A stretch of DNA of 64,000 nt from Heliocidaris erythrogramma (Eukaryota > Echinodermata > Echinoidea > Camarodonta > Echinometridae): positions 14,911,880-14,975,879 of the forward strand of contig CM046855.1 in NCBI GenBank assembly GCA_025617745.1, in the 5' to 3' direction. The notes beneath the pieces are model-generated. The model saw nothing but the letters and a program-made list of their open reading frames with translations, searched no databases and had not been told where the DNA came from. This document shows positions 27,401 through 34,430 of the stretch, piece by piece (positions within the stretch are counted from its first letter, which is position 1; the number at the start of each line of letters is the position of its first letter). A program made the position numbers and the translations under genes.

Positions 27401-30400
27401 GCATGTATTACATCGTTGTAAGTTGAACTATTTCTGATTTCTTCCCATTATAGATATAAGACATATTGCATTAACATCATGTATAGGTGATTGACTATCA
27501 GACAGCGAAATGCTGGTAGAGAGACATTATTTTGATGCGGCTGTAAACATGTATAGAGTCATTTCTGCAGGTTGTGGAATCTGAGACGTAATATAAAGAA
27601 AGTGAACAAATCATTATCGTCAAAAGATTTAAGTGGGCATGCTGTTATCTCCTTTTTTCCAGACATTGCCGAAAGCCTTACAACTAATTTTTTTTCTCAA
27701 ACTGATTGTCTTTCATTTCAAAGGGCGGACCTGGAAGTACAATCACATTAACATTTGAGACATTCGACATGGAAGCATACGACACGTCTGCAAACCGGTG
27801 TTGGGACTACGTCCAAATCAACACTGATGACCCGCGATACGGAGGCAACAAATATTGTGGAAGTGGAATACCAGACCCAATTGTAGCACAAGATAACATA
27901 ATGATCTGGTTCTACTCGGACGAAATTATAACCAACAAGGGATTCAAGGTTAGTTATACCATTGATCAACCATCTACCACAGCGCCTGCCGTGACCACTT
28001 TGACACCAACTGAAGCACCTATCGTAACCACCAATGCACCAACCGAAGCACCTGTCGTAACCACCAATGCACCAACCGAAGCTCCTACCACCAGTGCACC
28101 AACCGAAGCACCTGTCGTAACCACCAATGCACCAACAGAAGCGCCTGTCGTAACCACCAATGCACCAACCGAAGCTCCTACCACCAGTGCACCAACCGAA
28201 GCACCTGTCGTAACCACCAATGCACCAACCGAAGCTCCTACCACCAGTGCACCAACAGAAGCACCTGTCGTAACCACCAATGCACCAACAGAAGCGCCTG
28301 TCGTAACCACCAATGCACCAACCGAAGCTCCTACCACCAGTGCACCAACCGAAGCACCTGTCGTAACCACCAATGCACCAACCGAAGCGCCTGTCGTAAC
28401 GACCGAAATAACAGCTGAACCAGTAGGCCTATCCACTACTGAGAATCTAGTTGTCACGACAACTGAAGGTATGACAACGGGTTCTTGTTCTCTATATGTA
28501 TCATGGTTTATAAACTTTTAATTTCATAGAGTATGCCAATAGCAGACTCCATAATTAAATCAGTATTTCTATCCTACTGCGAACGGTATCTATAATTTTT
28601 TGTGTTTTCCGTCATGATGTCGATTAAAATGTGTTTACTATAGCAGTGCTCTGGCCGACACTGTTGCCATACCCCTGAATTGATACCGTTTTCCGATAAT
28701 CCAGAACTACATTTATTAATTACCATTTCAAAAATTTTCCTCCTTCAGCGGCATTGAAGACCATAACATCCCCGAGATACCCCTATCGTTACAGCTCTAG
28801 CAAGAAGTTAACCTACCGCTTTACTACTGATGAAGGCAAAAGGGTTTATTTGATGATCGATGATATGGGGATCGAGGAAGGCCCTCGTGGTGGCTCATGC
28901 CCTTATGATGTGCTTATAATCAATCTCGGAAGTACCGACAGCGTAATGGAAACACGGTAAATAATCTCTTTCATTAGTTTCATATAACAATTTTTAACAA
29001 TACTGTTTACAACACGATCACCAAGACTTTCAATAAGTTTATTCCAGGGCAATTTCAATACCCTTCTGTTTTGCCTATATAAATCACGTTCGGATGATGT
29101 AATACGTCTTATGGGGTGTTGAAAGAAAGTTGCGATTGATTGGTCAGTACCGATCAGTTGCAACTTGCAATCAAAATCATTGTTGCAAGCGCATCTTCTT
29201 GAATGGGCAGACCCTTAACCATTCAGAATGGTTGTTGTAGTTTGCTTTACAATTTGCAATTGATTGCAATTTTCTTGCAACACCCCATTAGTCATGTTTG
29301 CACATTTCAAAAGCTGACCCACAGGGCTATTTATATTGCCTTAGGTTGATTTTTGAAAGTATTTGCGATTTGGGTTTTACCAAGATTTAGTCCAATTTGA
29401 TCTGATTTGGTTTGAGATTTGTCAGTATAAGACGTAAGATCAGTTGAAGTTCAAGTTCGCTTTATTTTCATATTCACATTTCACATTTGACATTTCATTT
29501 TAATACATTAATTTTATCGGTTTGTTACAAGAATTAATAATGATAAAAATTAATATAGTGTTTATGTAATAAACATAAGTACATAAAATATATATCAGTT
29601 TGGATTACTTGTCGTAACTTGTAAAGAATGACTAACAAAGTTGGAAATGAGAATATGAAGGAGCCTAAAGTAAAAGCAAAGCTTGTTGGTTATAGGCTCC
29701 AGAGAGTAATAAAATATAAGTCTTAGAAGGCTGTGGGAAAGAACAAGAAGTAGTTGAAAATAGGTTTAAGTAAAACAACTACATATATTATTAAAAGTTT
29801 CATCAAATGTTGAGTAAATAATCAGTGAAAGATACTTAAGTGCAAATAAAAAAGAAGTATAGATTTGAGCACGGAAAAGGATAGTTATCGATAGGAATTT
29901 GATAATTACATAATCGCTATAATGTATACACCACCCATGCGCAATGGCAATGTCCAAAGTCATACCGAGAATATGTCGTGATTATTATATACGTAAATAT
30001 GTATATTAATTAAATTTATCTACTACAGCGAAAAAAAAGCTAAGATATGGCAAAATTTCGGTATTAAGAGAGAAGAAAGAATGAATAGATAGGATTCAAC
30101 GTTTTAAGTATGATCCTGATGGGATCAATATTTCAATTTTAACAATATTAGGTAAATGAAATAAATGAATGGATTAGAGGACTCTCTCAGATAACTGTCG
30201 AGGAAAACACATGATGCACTGATAAGTGCATCAGATGTCTTCCTCTGCTTGTTTTACATATTTATTTAGAAGATAACATTTCAGTTTGCGTCTAAAAACA
30301 TATAATGAAGTACATTTAGTAAGTTCAAATGGAAGGTCATTCCAACACTTGGGACCACTGAAAGTAATAATTCTTTGAGCAAACAATGTCCGTGTACGAG

Positions 30401-33400
30401 GAAGATGGAAGAGACTACTTTGGCGGGTGGAGTATTGATGAATAGTGCTATTTCTTACAAAAAGTGTAGCAATTACAGCAGGTATTTCATTAATGGACAA
30501 TTGGTACATAAATATTCCTAGGTTATAAGTATATGTGTCAGCAATACGTAATAGTTTGTTCTTAAAAAATAGTGGACTAGTATGAGAAAGAAATCCAGCA
30601 TGATTACTGGGAGTGATTTCCTGGGAGTGATTGCAGCGAATTACTAAACACCATGAAGTGCGGTTTTTTAACATTCAGAGATAACTTGTTGGCATTTATC
30701 CAAGTTTGGACCATTTTTAGTTCATTATTTACATTGTTAAGAAGGGTCTGTGGGTTGCGATGCGAATAAAATATATAAAGGACAAAATATATAACTAAGT
30801 AAGTTATTCGAAAGTATAATTATAAAATTATGCAAGATTAGATGACAGCCAGGAGTGATGAAAAAAGTTGGTATACATTAAATCGAGGAGTTATCACAGT
30901 ATGCTGATTTTTTAAAATCTGTCTTCCAAGTTGATATTCAAGATGTTCTGAGGACTTCGTTGATAGAACCAATCAAGTTGTTTCAGATGGCTTCGATATG
31001 TTGTCCATAAGCATCTGCATCACCAAAATTGGAGAAACTGTTCATAACACCGAAGACTCGCGATAGGTTCCATAAGCTTTTCCGCCATATTTAAAGGCCA
31101 CCACAAACCCTTAAGACTTTATTATGTAAAAACTAGATGAATTCTCGACTGCGAGCAGTCGAAATTTATGCCTCCGTCATTGCCAGATCAGAAATATATC
31201 GCACATTCATGTTGATTTGTTTTAAATTTGATTGAACCAGAATAAAAAGCCTCCATTTACATAATTCACCTCTTTGACATTTGATCTTACACCTTATAAC
31301 CCAAAAGTCTGATCACGTTATCTTCTCCTAGTCATGTTGAATACAAAATAGTTGAGATATGGTGATAACAAAGGTAAAATATAATATTAAAAAATTCAGT
31401 TGATGGCTCAAACTGTTCTTGAAATATTGTGATAACCAGAATAAAAAGCCTCTAATTACATGTTAATTGACCTCTTTGACATTAGACCTTGCACCTTATA
31501 ACCCAAAAATCTGTTCACTTTATCTCCTACTAGTCATGAATACAAAATAGTTGATATATGGTGATAACAAAGGTAAAAAACATTAATTTCACATACACCT
31601 GTATAATGACCTCTATGACCTGTCACCTTTGACCTACGTGAACAAAAACCTAATTAGTTCGTCTCACTTATGGTGATGCATACTAGTTAATGGATCAAAT
31701 GCTTCTTGAGATATCACGTTAACAAGGCTAAAACTTGCGATTTCAGAATTGACCTCTATTACCGTTGGTCTTTGACTTACGTATCCCAAAATCTAATCAG
31801 ATCGTATTTCTGTGGTGATACGGTACCAAGTTTGAAGTTCATACCTGAAATCTTAGAAATTGGCCTCTGTGACCTTGACCTTTGACCTACGTACCCCCAA
31901 ATCTAATCAGATTGTCTTCATATGGTGATACATACTATAGCACCAAGTTTGAAGTTCATACCTCAAATGGTTCTTGAGTTATCACTAGAACGAGGCTAAA
32001 ACCTGAAATTTCAGGAATTGGCCTCTGTGACCTTGACCTTTGACCTACGTACCCCAAAATCTAATCAGATCGTCGTCCTATGGTGATACACACTAGGACC
32101 AAGATTGAAGTTCATACCTCATGTGGTTCTTGAATTATCGCTAAAACGAGAAAGCGGGACGGACGGACAACCCGAAACATAATGCCTCCGGCACCACCGG
32201 CGGAGGCATAAAAACTGCACTGTGATAATAAGAAAACTCAGAAATATAAATTCTTCGATTCTGACGGCATGGTAACGCCCCGAATGGGCATATTATAAGA
32301 CTAAAATCAAATTTTCGAGGGTTTGAGAATATTTCCTCTCTTAGAGAAATAGGCCACAAATCTACAGATCTGACGTCCCTACGAATCACCTCCTTTTTAA
32401 ATTATCATTTGTTATATACCTCATACACAGATTCTTATTCACTGATTGGTCAAATCTATATCACATGACACGGCGCATCTCGAGCTATCATTGCGTCGAG
32501 GGTTTTGACCTAAGGTCAAATGATAGAACGCCAAAACCCTGTGATAGAACGCGTAACCCCTCCGCGACTTTTGCACACACGTACGGTACGTACACAAAAT
32601 TTGGTTCATGTTTTAAGAGCGCTTTCGTGAGTTGCTATAGGCTACGACATTGTTAATCAATATACGCGCAGCGCGTAAGATTTCAACATTATTATTTTGT
32701 TAGACCTATTCGTGAATCAATGAAAAGGATGAGGTATATAAAACAAATATGGACTGCTCTGTAATCGGATGATGGTGGAGATTATCACTCCCTCGGTGGT
32801 GTATTCATACCGGCCCTTCTATCACCCACTCGGCTTCGCCTCGGGGGTGATAGAAGGGCCGGTATAACACCACCTTGGGAGTGATAATTTCCACCATCAT
32901 CCTCATGAGCAGTCAATATTTGTACACTACTAGCTTATTTGCAATTTCTGTTTGAAACGCACGACGTATAACTGAACTGTTGTACTATGGCGTTATAGAA
33001 AATACTATTTTTTTCTGACTACCCCCTGCCATCTCTATAGTAAATGTTGTCTAATATATCACATTTCAGATTGTGTGGAACACGCACCAACGTTGGTCCA
33101 TTCGTATCCATGTCGAATAAAATGACATTGACCTTCGAGACTGACAAATACGTAGAACTTAAAGGCTTCAAGGCGTCCTTTAAATCCGTCACATGCGGTG
33201 GTACGTTCGATCACGACTCGGGCACCATAGAGTCCCTAGACTATCCAAACCAGTACCCAAACCAACTGGTCTGTGACTACGTCATTCAGGTGGCACCAGG
33301 GAGGGTCGTTGAGTTGACATTTAAGGACTTAGACATTGAAGCTGGCCCCAGATTCCCATGTCAGTATGACTGCGTTGAACTGCTTCAATCAAACCAAGCT

Positions 33401-34165
33401 GGTCAGGAAGAAACCTTATTACGGTATGAAACATCACAAACTTCACAATGCAGATTCAGCATTCTATCAATCATTTGTATTATGTTAGAATTCATGTACA
33501 TTTTCATAATCAGGACGACTACCCCCCCCCCCCCCCCACCCCCCCCCCCAATCATTCATTATCCATCCCGTACAACTACCCATAATTATAGGACGATTTC
33601 TCCTCCAACCCCAAACCCCAACCCCCCCCCCCCCCCCTATTATCCCGTACAACTACCCCCTTAAGCCCGCCTCACACCGTGCGATTCCCTGCGATATCGC
33701 GTCGCATCGCAGGAGATTGCCCGAAATCGTGCAGTGTGAGGCGGGCTTTAGAAAGTAGCTACAATTATCATCGGGGTGACTGATTAGGGGTTAGTTGTCA
33801 CGGGGTAGTTGCCAGAGGGTTGATAGTCCGGGAGTAGTTGAGCTGAAGCCTCTTCCTGTGAGTTCAGACCTAATTAAAATGTATTCAACTTTATTATATT
33901 AATAATAGTAATTATTATTGTCATTGTCTTTATTATTATCATCATCATCATCATCATTATTATTATAAGGATATATAAAAATCACTTTACTATTATTGCT
34001 TACTTTTTTTTATTTTGATCATGCAGCCTTGACGGGAACAGGTTACCCAGTTACCCAATCGTGTCTCAAGGCAACCAGCTCATTCTCCGCTTCTCATCAG
34101 ACAAATATGTCGGCGGCATAGGTTTTTCGGCATCCTATCGAGCTCTCTCTAACATGGAAATATAA
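1957..34165 (+). CDS. Astacin-family secreted zinc metalloprotease with EGF and CUB domains (11 exons)
   Basis: Complete spliced gene. Joined coding parts: 1957-2034, 2418-2685, 3421-3556, 4537-4615, 25175-25381, 26212-26464, 27317-27417, 27724-28468, 28749-28956, 33070-33423, 34027-34165. They total 2568 nt (855 aa), with every junction AG/GT and in phase. Seen: signal peptide (about 1-20); charged propeptide ending in the basic cluster RSKRKARR (to about 92), a likely furin-type site; astacin domain with zinc motif HEIGHAMGFEHEQSRPDR (His193, His197, His203) and Met-turn SVMHYGAY (about 249-256); EGF-like domain (about 300-338); CUB1 (about 341-455); Thr/Pro-rich spacer (about 457-615); CUB2 (about 623-730); CUB3 (about 731-845). 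Known: sea-urchin SpAN and BP10 have astacin-EGF-CUB layouts with a Thr-rich part and act outside blastula cells. Inferred: an extracellular protease of this group, acting in the matrix or on secreted signals. The 855 aa exceed the roughly 600 aa of BP10/SpAN because of the spacer and an extra CUB. Confidence 0.9.
2418..2685 (+). CDS. Astacin gene exon 2: propeptide and start of protease domain
   Basis: The acceptor is tctag|gat and the donor tcag|gtattt (phase 1). It codes for a Lys/Glu-rich propeptide, then RSKRKARR, then the mature start DVLLRWTKIGNDVTVPYIFD. The 'W..G..VPY' pattern is typical of the astacin N-terminus. A KVPGD segment in the propeptide may be the family's Asp-switch (FxGD-like), though this is weak. 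Confidence 0.9.
3421..3556 (+). CDS. Astacin gene exon 3: protease domain, TCxxF segment
   Basis: The acceptor is gtttag|atgc and the donor gatgg|gtaaga; it enters in phase 1 and leaves in phase 2. The translation includes YIMAAMNHWTSLTCVQF and ends FFQGDG, matching the conserved 'I..A...W...TC..F' and '...GC' parts of astacins. The exon is only recognised once the phases of exons 2 and 4 are matched. Confidence 0.85.
4110..4404. repeat. Small repeat element with G-rich and C-rich ends
   Basis: It starts cgggcatatatccagggggctgg and ends with a long C run then ggaacggatttatgcc. The two ends are imperfect inverted copies. It belongs to a diverse set of short elements with poly(G)/poly(C) termini seen throughout the window. 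Confidence 0.4.
4537..4615 (+). CDS. Astacin gene exon 4: GCWSYVGR segment
   Basis: The acceptor is attcag|gtg and the donor cagag|gtaagt; it enters in phase 2 and leaves in phase 0. It codes for GCWSYVGRQS...ISIGTGCTE, matching the conserved astacin 'GC.S.VGR...Q.......GC' block that precedes the HExxH helix. It is followed by a 20.6-kb intron. Confidence 0.85.
5094..6093 (+). mobile_element. 1,000-bp Harbinger (PIF) non-autonomous transposon
   Basis: The terminal inverted repeats begin AGGCATGGTC and share a CAACCCGCCGT block. They are flanked by a perfect 3-bp TTA duplication (5091-5093, 6094-6096), the Harbinger hallmark. The interior is dense in CGTAC, CACGT and GTGCG motifs, unlike the surrounding AT-rich DNA, and resembles the subterminal binding-site arrays of Harbinger elements. 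No transposase is present. A TATA box and the start of a second-ORF-like reading frame remain. It lies in astacin intron 4. Confidence 0.85.
5528..5633 (+). pseudogene. TATA box and truncated start of the Harbinger accessory protein
   Basis: A tatataaaa box at 5528-5536 lies about 40 bp before an ATG at 5577, which opens a 18-residue frame (MPKKFNKKGSAQKTANRA, then TGA). The start resembles MPPKRSGSRKTG of the minus-strand ORF in the larger Harbinger element at 9272-11924. It is inferred to be the remnant of the Myb-like/accessory ORF. Confidence 0.5.
6151..6340. repeat. Dispersed repeat fragment ('acccacgccgatg' family)
   Basis: It begins ttacccacgccgatgaaatc and has a (TTTG)n tract. It shares the block atagtgacaggaaagaatc...tttggtgatgatcggt with 21636-22026. 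That second copy ends in the inverse of the same terminus (ggcgtgggtctgccg), so both are pieces of one family. Confidence 0.6.
6536..6895. mobile_element. 360-bp MITE with 34-bp perfect terminal inverted repeats and 8-bp TSD
   Basis: The ends are GCGTCTTTTTTTTTGG... (6536-6569) and its exact complement (6861-6894). Flanking direct repeats of TCCCGGAC (6528-6535 and 6896-6903) are an 8-bp target duplication, as for hAT-like elements. The interior holds a minus-strand tRNA-like sequence. Confidence 0.8.
6678..6748 (-). pseudogene. tRNA-like sequence inside the MITE
   Basis: On the minus strand it starts gttctgtgtggcgcaatcgg (box A-like TGGCGCAATCGG) and has a box B-like GTTCGAACCT near its 3' end. 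The acceptor ends pair over about 5 bp. The anticodon stem is degenerate, so this is a tRNA pseudogene or a tRNA-derived SINE head captured by the element. Confidence 0.55.
7005..8309. repeat. Tandem duplication unit A (left part)
   Basis: AT-rich non-coding sequence repeated in direct orientation at 14225-15360 (for example gaaagctgaaagagatcatc, caaaaagagtctgaaaatag). Unit A is interrupted at 8309/8310 by the foldback transposon and resumes at 14036. The unit is about 1.3 kb. No coding potential was recognised. Confidence 0.75.
8772..9112. repeat. Inner inverted repeat in the foldback element
   Basis: The arm at about 8772-8900 (CT-rich tract, cttcctgggtgtgctggtgc..., accttatcttatcccgaatt) returns in inverse orientation at about 8990-9110 with only a few differences. 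The two arms are about 120 bp each, separated by roughly 90 bp. Confidence 0.85.
9213..9257. repeat. Perfect 21-bp hairpin next to the Harbinger left end
   Basis: taccatcaccccatcctgact (9213-9233) is followed by a ggg loop and its exact complement (9237-9257). It sits 14 bp before the left terminal repeat of the Harbinger transposon at 9272. Confidence 0.9.
9919..10996 (+). pseudogene. HARBI1-like transposase (DDE nuclease), three frameshifts
   Basis: From the ATG at 9919 (MGMFAALNMLNVGF...) the frame shifts in an A/G run near 10015-10035. It then reads RTCWVRNWLKPKRRIAVGHY, ELLERITPSI, LRHLATGDSYATLQYEFRVA and GALDGKHVAIRKPP. A base is lost near 10510 (cccccaag) and a base gained near 10650. 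Together these keep VLIALVDADYKFMWIDVGGF, YFLLGDDAFGL and RRVVESAFGIMAHYGRWR readable. The DGK, VDAD and VESAFG blocks hold the presumed DDE acidic residues, as known for the DDE_4/HARBI1 family. About 355 residues in all, the family's usual length. Recently inactive, since substitutions are few. Confidence 0.88.
11017..11406 (-). CDS. Harbinger accessory (Myb-like) protein, truncated
   Basis: Begins MPPKRSGSRKTGRVKAASTT; 129 codons. The product is low-complexity and basic/Ser-rich. The expected trihelix (Myb/SANT) domain is not visible, so the ORF is probably an internally deleted version. A TATAAATA box lies about 90 bp upstream. It is the second gene of the Harbinger unit, convergent with the transposase. 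Confidence 0.5.
   Translation of the reverse strand: MPPKRSGSRKTGRVKAASTTPRCTSPAEAHADPPPQVAEHPKPAPECGIQERERAVSPGPSNASASQSGGHMSEEDAEQSQKARKKKTKTHTHLTIDLFHPCGTSTSGRLASCLQSPGMRLCAASSVST
11496..11503 (-). promoter_or_regulatory. TATA box for the Harbinger accessory ORF
   Basis: On the minus strand this reads TATAAATA, about 90 bp before the ATG at 11406. The related element at 5094-6093 has a TATA box at the matching place, which supports function at least in the ancestor. Confidence 0.5.
12076..12279. mobile_element. 204-bp MITE within the foldback element
   Basis: The ends are aactatagaatactctaccaca and the inverse of aactatagaataccccaccaca, 20 of 22 matching. The interior has a short ttaggg-like run and cgaccaac/gttggtc inverted blocks. 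No clear target duplication. Confidence 0.6.
12430..14035. repeat. Internal tandem duplication of the right foldback arm
   Basis: About 12430-13225 and 13226-14035 are diverged direct copies: both hold ccatggcaacag/tcatgacaacag, cataacatgctacta-type and aactcatactgaagtgattg blocks and end in ggatacccctcttagatacc. Only the second copy ends at the true terminus. Confidence 0.75.
14036..15560. repeat. Tandem duplication: rest of unit A, unit B and a partial third unit
   Basis: 14036-14225 completes unit A. 14225-15360 repeats 7005-8306. 15361-15560 repeats the start of 14036-14225 (ctcgttcaataacaagtgg). The sequence is non-coding and AT-rich. Unit B shows the foldback element's target site unoccupied. 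Confidence 0.75.
15590..16830. repeat. Second local tandem duplication (about 630-bp unit)
   Basis: 15590-16200 and 16215-16830 share, in the same order, agggcctcaa...tgtcatac, cttttgtgctggaggagag, ttttaaaatctg and gagtattggaatgtaaatg. No coding content is seen. Confidence 0.65.
17240..21595 (+). mobile_element. Tx1/L1-like LINE, decayed
   Basis: Non-LTR retrotransposon in sense orientation within astacin intron 4. It has one long ORF2-like region (17344-21160) followed by an AT-rich 3' part ending near tgattataataaaaaaattc. Upstream 17240-17343 may be its 5' leader. The poly(G) stretch at 21128 interrupts the end of the coding part. Confidence 0.8.
17344..21160 (+). pseudogene. LINE ORF2: AP-endonuclease and reverse transcriptase, with stops and frameshifts
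   Basis: The endonuclease part has FSLNVKGIRD, ADIVFLQETFS, IIGGDFNM and VAPDHHSIFL, with the Asp/Asn/His residues of APE-type nucleases. The reverse transcriptase part has YRPISLRNVDYKI, AIDFEKAFDSV, RGVRQGDPLSPYLF and the YADD active site. The C-terminal part has a Cys/His pattern (CSFCEREEETYKHLFYTC) typical of the Tx1/L1 group. Defects: in-frame stops at 18199, 18793, 18862 and 19938; frameshifts near 19660 and between 20600 and 20800. About 1,270 residues overall. Inactive. Confidence 0.85.
21636..22026 (-). repeat. Dispersed repeat ('acccacgcc' family), second copy
   Basis: Contains two or three copies of tagtgacaggaaagaatcgatta and ends gccgctaaggcgtgggtctgccgcctttgacggcc, the inverse of the start seen at 6151. 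It abuts the pearl-type element at 22033. Confidence 0.55.
22033..23324 (-). mobile_element. Pearl-type tandem-repeat element (AGCTCACCTGAG family)
   Basis: Read on the minus strand: 5' end caagagcccc...gctcacctgag, then about 330-bp internal repeats (three copies, marked by accaagtttggttgaattc), then a (GACGGAC)n-like tract (22080-22120), then a terminal hairpin agctcactcgagcc...ggctcaggtgagct. No coding capacity. An inverse-orientation copy lies at 39859-40805. Confidence 0.8.
23650..23900. repeat. Short element with poly(G) and poly(C) ends
   Basis: Starts ccagtggcggatcgag plus a G run and ends with a long C run and ccggatcg. It is related in layout to 61680-62065 and 34278-34430. Confidence 0.45.
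24396..24692 (-). pseudogene. Reverse transcriptase relic of a Tx1/L1-like LINE
   Basis: Minus-strand translation includes NNGFLISKQLSLSRGIFQGG, then PIPPLLFLLALLEPLAISIR and NNENIEGI. This matches the 'RGVRQGCPLSP.LF.L..E.LA..IR....I.GI' block just before the YADD motif. Truncated on its C-terminal side at a long A/C run (plus-strand 24402-24445). Confidence 0.6.
25175..25381 (+). CDS. Astacin gene exon 5: zinc-binding motif and Met-turn
   Basis: The acceptor is tttgcag|ttg and the donor gcgtac|gtaagt. It has 69 codons and is phase 0 at both ends. It carries the full astacin signature HEIGHAMGFEHEQSRPDR (three zinc-ligand His and the catalytic Glu194) and SVMHYGAY, the Met-turn with the Tyr that acts as fifth zinc ligand in resting astacins. 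The protease looks catalytically intact. Confidence 0.95.
26212..26464 (+). CDS. Astacin gene exon 6: end of protease domain and EGF-like domain
   Basis: The acceptor is ataaag|gga and the donor gatg|gtgagt (phase 1). The protease end reads IGQRGELSFYDVKLANYIYNC. The EGF-like part has the pattern C..FC....ECANGGF....C.CQCPSNWTGTLC, with six cysteines spaced as expected. Confidence 0.92.
26600..26765. repeat. Fragment of a 'cccgaatat' dispersed repeat
   Basis: gcccgaatataaggttattcgggta and cccgcctcggcccaccg blocks resemble the attcgggca-containing sequence at 39245-39520. Lies in astacin intron 6. Confidence 0.35.
27317..27417 (+). CDS. Astacin gene exon 7: first half of CUB1
   Basis: The acceptor is tcaaag|ttt and the donor tcgtt|gtaagt; phase 1 in, phase 0 out. 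It codes for VCEITKSDPSGEIKSPNY...SACMYYIV. The first two CUB cysteines and the 'G.I.SPNY' strand are present. Confidence 0.88.
27724..28468 (+). CDS. Astacin gene exon 8: second half of CUB1 and Thr/Pro-rich spacer
   Basis: The acceptor is tcaaag|ggc and the donor gaag|gtatga (phase 1). It completes CUB1 (F.TFDME, CWDYVQI, KYCGSG, IWFYSDE) and runs into about 150 residues of TNAPTEAPVVT-type repeats. These are likely heavily O-glycosylated and form a mucin-like stalk between CUB1 and the later CUB domains. Confidence 0.92.
28006..28410 (+). repeat. Coding tandem repeat (Thr/Pro/Ala/Glu-rich)
   Basis: Near-identical units of 33 nt (TNAPTEAPVVT) alternate with 24-nt units (TSAPTEAP). All lengths are multiples of three, so the reading frame survives gain or loss of units. 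Third-base changes (accgaa/acagaa, gcacct/gctcct/gcgcct) mark unit subtypes. The opposite strand is also open here, only because of the repeat composition. Confidence 0.9.
28749..28956 (+). CDS. Astacin gene exon 9: first part of CUB2
   Basis: The acceptor is cttcag|cgg and the donor acacg|gtaaat; phase 1 in, phase 2 out. CUB-like sequence ITSPRYPYRY...YLMIDDMGIE...CPYDVLII. The first two CUB cysteines are absent. Confidence 0.85.
29112..29287. mobile_element. 176-bp MITE flanked by TTA
   Basis: The ends are TGGGGTGTTGaAAGAAAgTTGC and its inverse (TGGGGTGTTGcAAGAAAaTTGC), with TTA on both sides (29109-29111, 29288-29290). The TTA duplication suggests Harbinger mobilisation. Lies in astacin intron 9. 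Confidence 0.7.
30231..30674 (-). pseudogene. 3' end of a Jockey/CR1-like LINE ORF2
   Basis: The 147-codon frame includes YSTRQSSLFHLPRTRTLFAQ, FSGPKCWNDLPFEL and SLYVFRRKLKCYLL. This is the C-terminal end of reverse-transcriptase ORFs like the LINE at 53600-57860 ([31 protein letters not shown]). It is a 5'-truncated insertion, antisense to the astacin gene, in intron 9. Confidence 0.75.
31137..32210 (+). mobile_element. Pearl-type tandem-repeat element (TATGCCTCCG family)
   Basis: The 5' part has a small palindrome (cgactgcgagcagtcg) and TATGCCTCCG. The interior holds diverged repeats (tgacctttgacctacgtacc, caagtttgaagttcatacct). The 3' part is ggacggacgg, then a hairpin atgcctccggcaccaccggc ending ggaggcata. 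Same family as the copy at 55067-55919. In astacin intron 9. Confidence 0.8.
32743..32925. repeat. Long palindrome, arms about 80 bp
   Basis: acaaatatggactgctct...gatgatggtggagattatca...ccggcccttctatcaccc is mirrored by gggtgatagaagggccggta...ccaccatcatcc...gagcagtcaatatttgt. It resembles a foldback or MITE core. In astacin intron 9. Confidence 0.85.
33070..33423 (+). CDS. Astacin gene exon 10: end of CUB2 and most of CUB3
   Basis: The acceptor is tttcag|att and the donor ttacg|gtatga; phase 2 at both ends. It codes for LCGTRTN...MTLTFETD..., closing CUB2, then TCGGTFDHDSGTIESLDYPN...VCDYVI...LDIEAGP...CQYDCVEL of CUB3. Confidence 0.9.
33664..33747. mobile_element. 84-bp MITE flanked by TTA
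   Basis: The ends are AGCCCGCCTCACAC(c/t)GTGCGAT, inverted, with TTA on both sides (33661-33663, 33748-33750). The centre is GC-rich (gcgatatcgcgtcgcatcgc). Probably Harbinger-mobilised. In astacin intron 10, next to C-rich simple repeats at 33515-33640. Confidence 0.75.
34027..34165 (+). CDS. Astacin gene exon 11: end of CUB3 and stop codon
   Basis: The acceptor is catgcag|cct, entering in phase 2. It codes for LDGNRLPSYPIVSQGNQLIL RFSSD...GGIGFSASYRALSNMEI and then TAA. The C-terminal 'L.LRFSSD....G.GF.A.Y' strand is typical of CUB domains. The usual CG pair near its start is missing (LDG instead). Confidence 0.88.
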
Positions 34166-34277
34166 TGGATGGTACGACATTATGTCATACGGCCTCATTT
34201 TCTCCGCGGTCAAATTCTAATCAAATCCGTAACTCCAACCCCGAACCCAACACTGTATCTTTATACCCTAACCCTTA

Positions 34278-34430
34278 GCAGGGGCGGATCCAGATTTTTG
34301 TAAAAGAGGGACATAAATCTCATATTCTTGTGGTCCTGTTTCCCCAAAAAATTCTCTGACAAGTAAGCAAACAAAACATGAACAAAATAATGTTATGATC
34401 CATTCTTGGGTGTCTCCCTAAATCCGCCTA
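34278..34430. repeat. Short degraded element (ggggcggatcc ends)
   Basis: Starts ggggcggatccag and ends taaatccgcc, inverse to each other. About 150 bp, same layout as the other ggcggatc elements. Confidence 0.35.

Noticed and set aside
27966..28457. Long minus-strand open frame over the Thr-rich exon
   Set aside because: It is the antisense shadow of the coding tandem repeat; the product is a monotonous GASVGALVV repeat with no start context or splice support.
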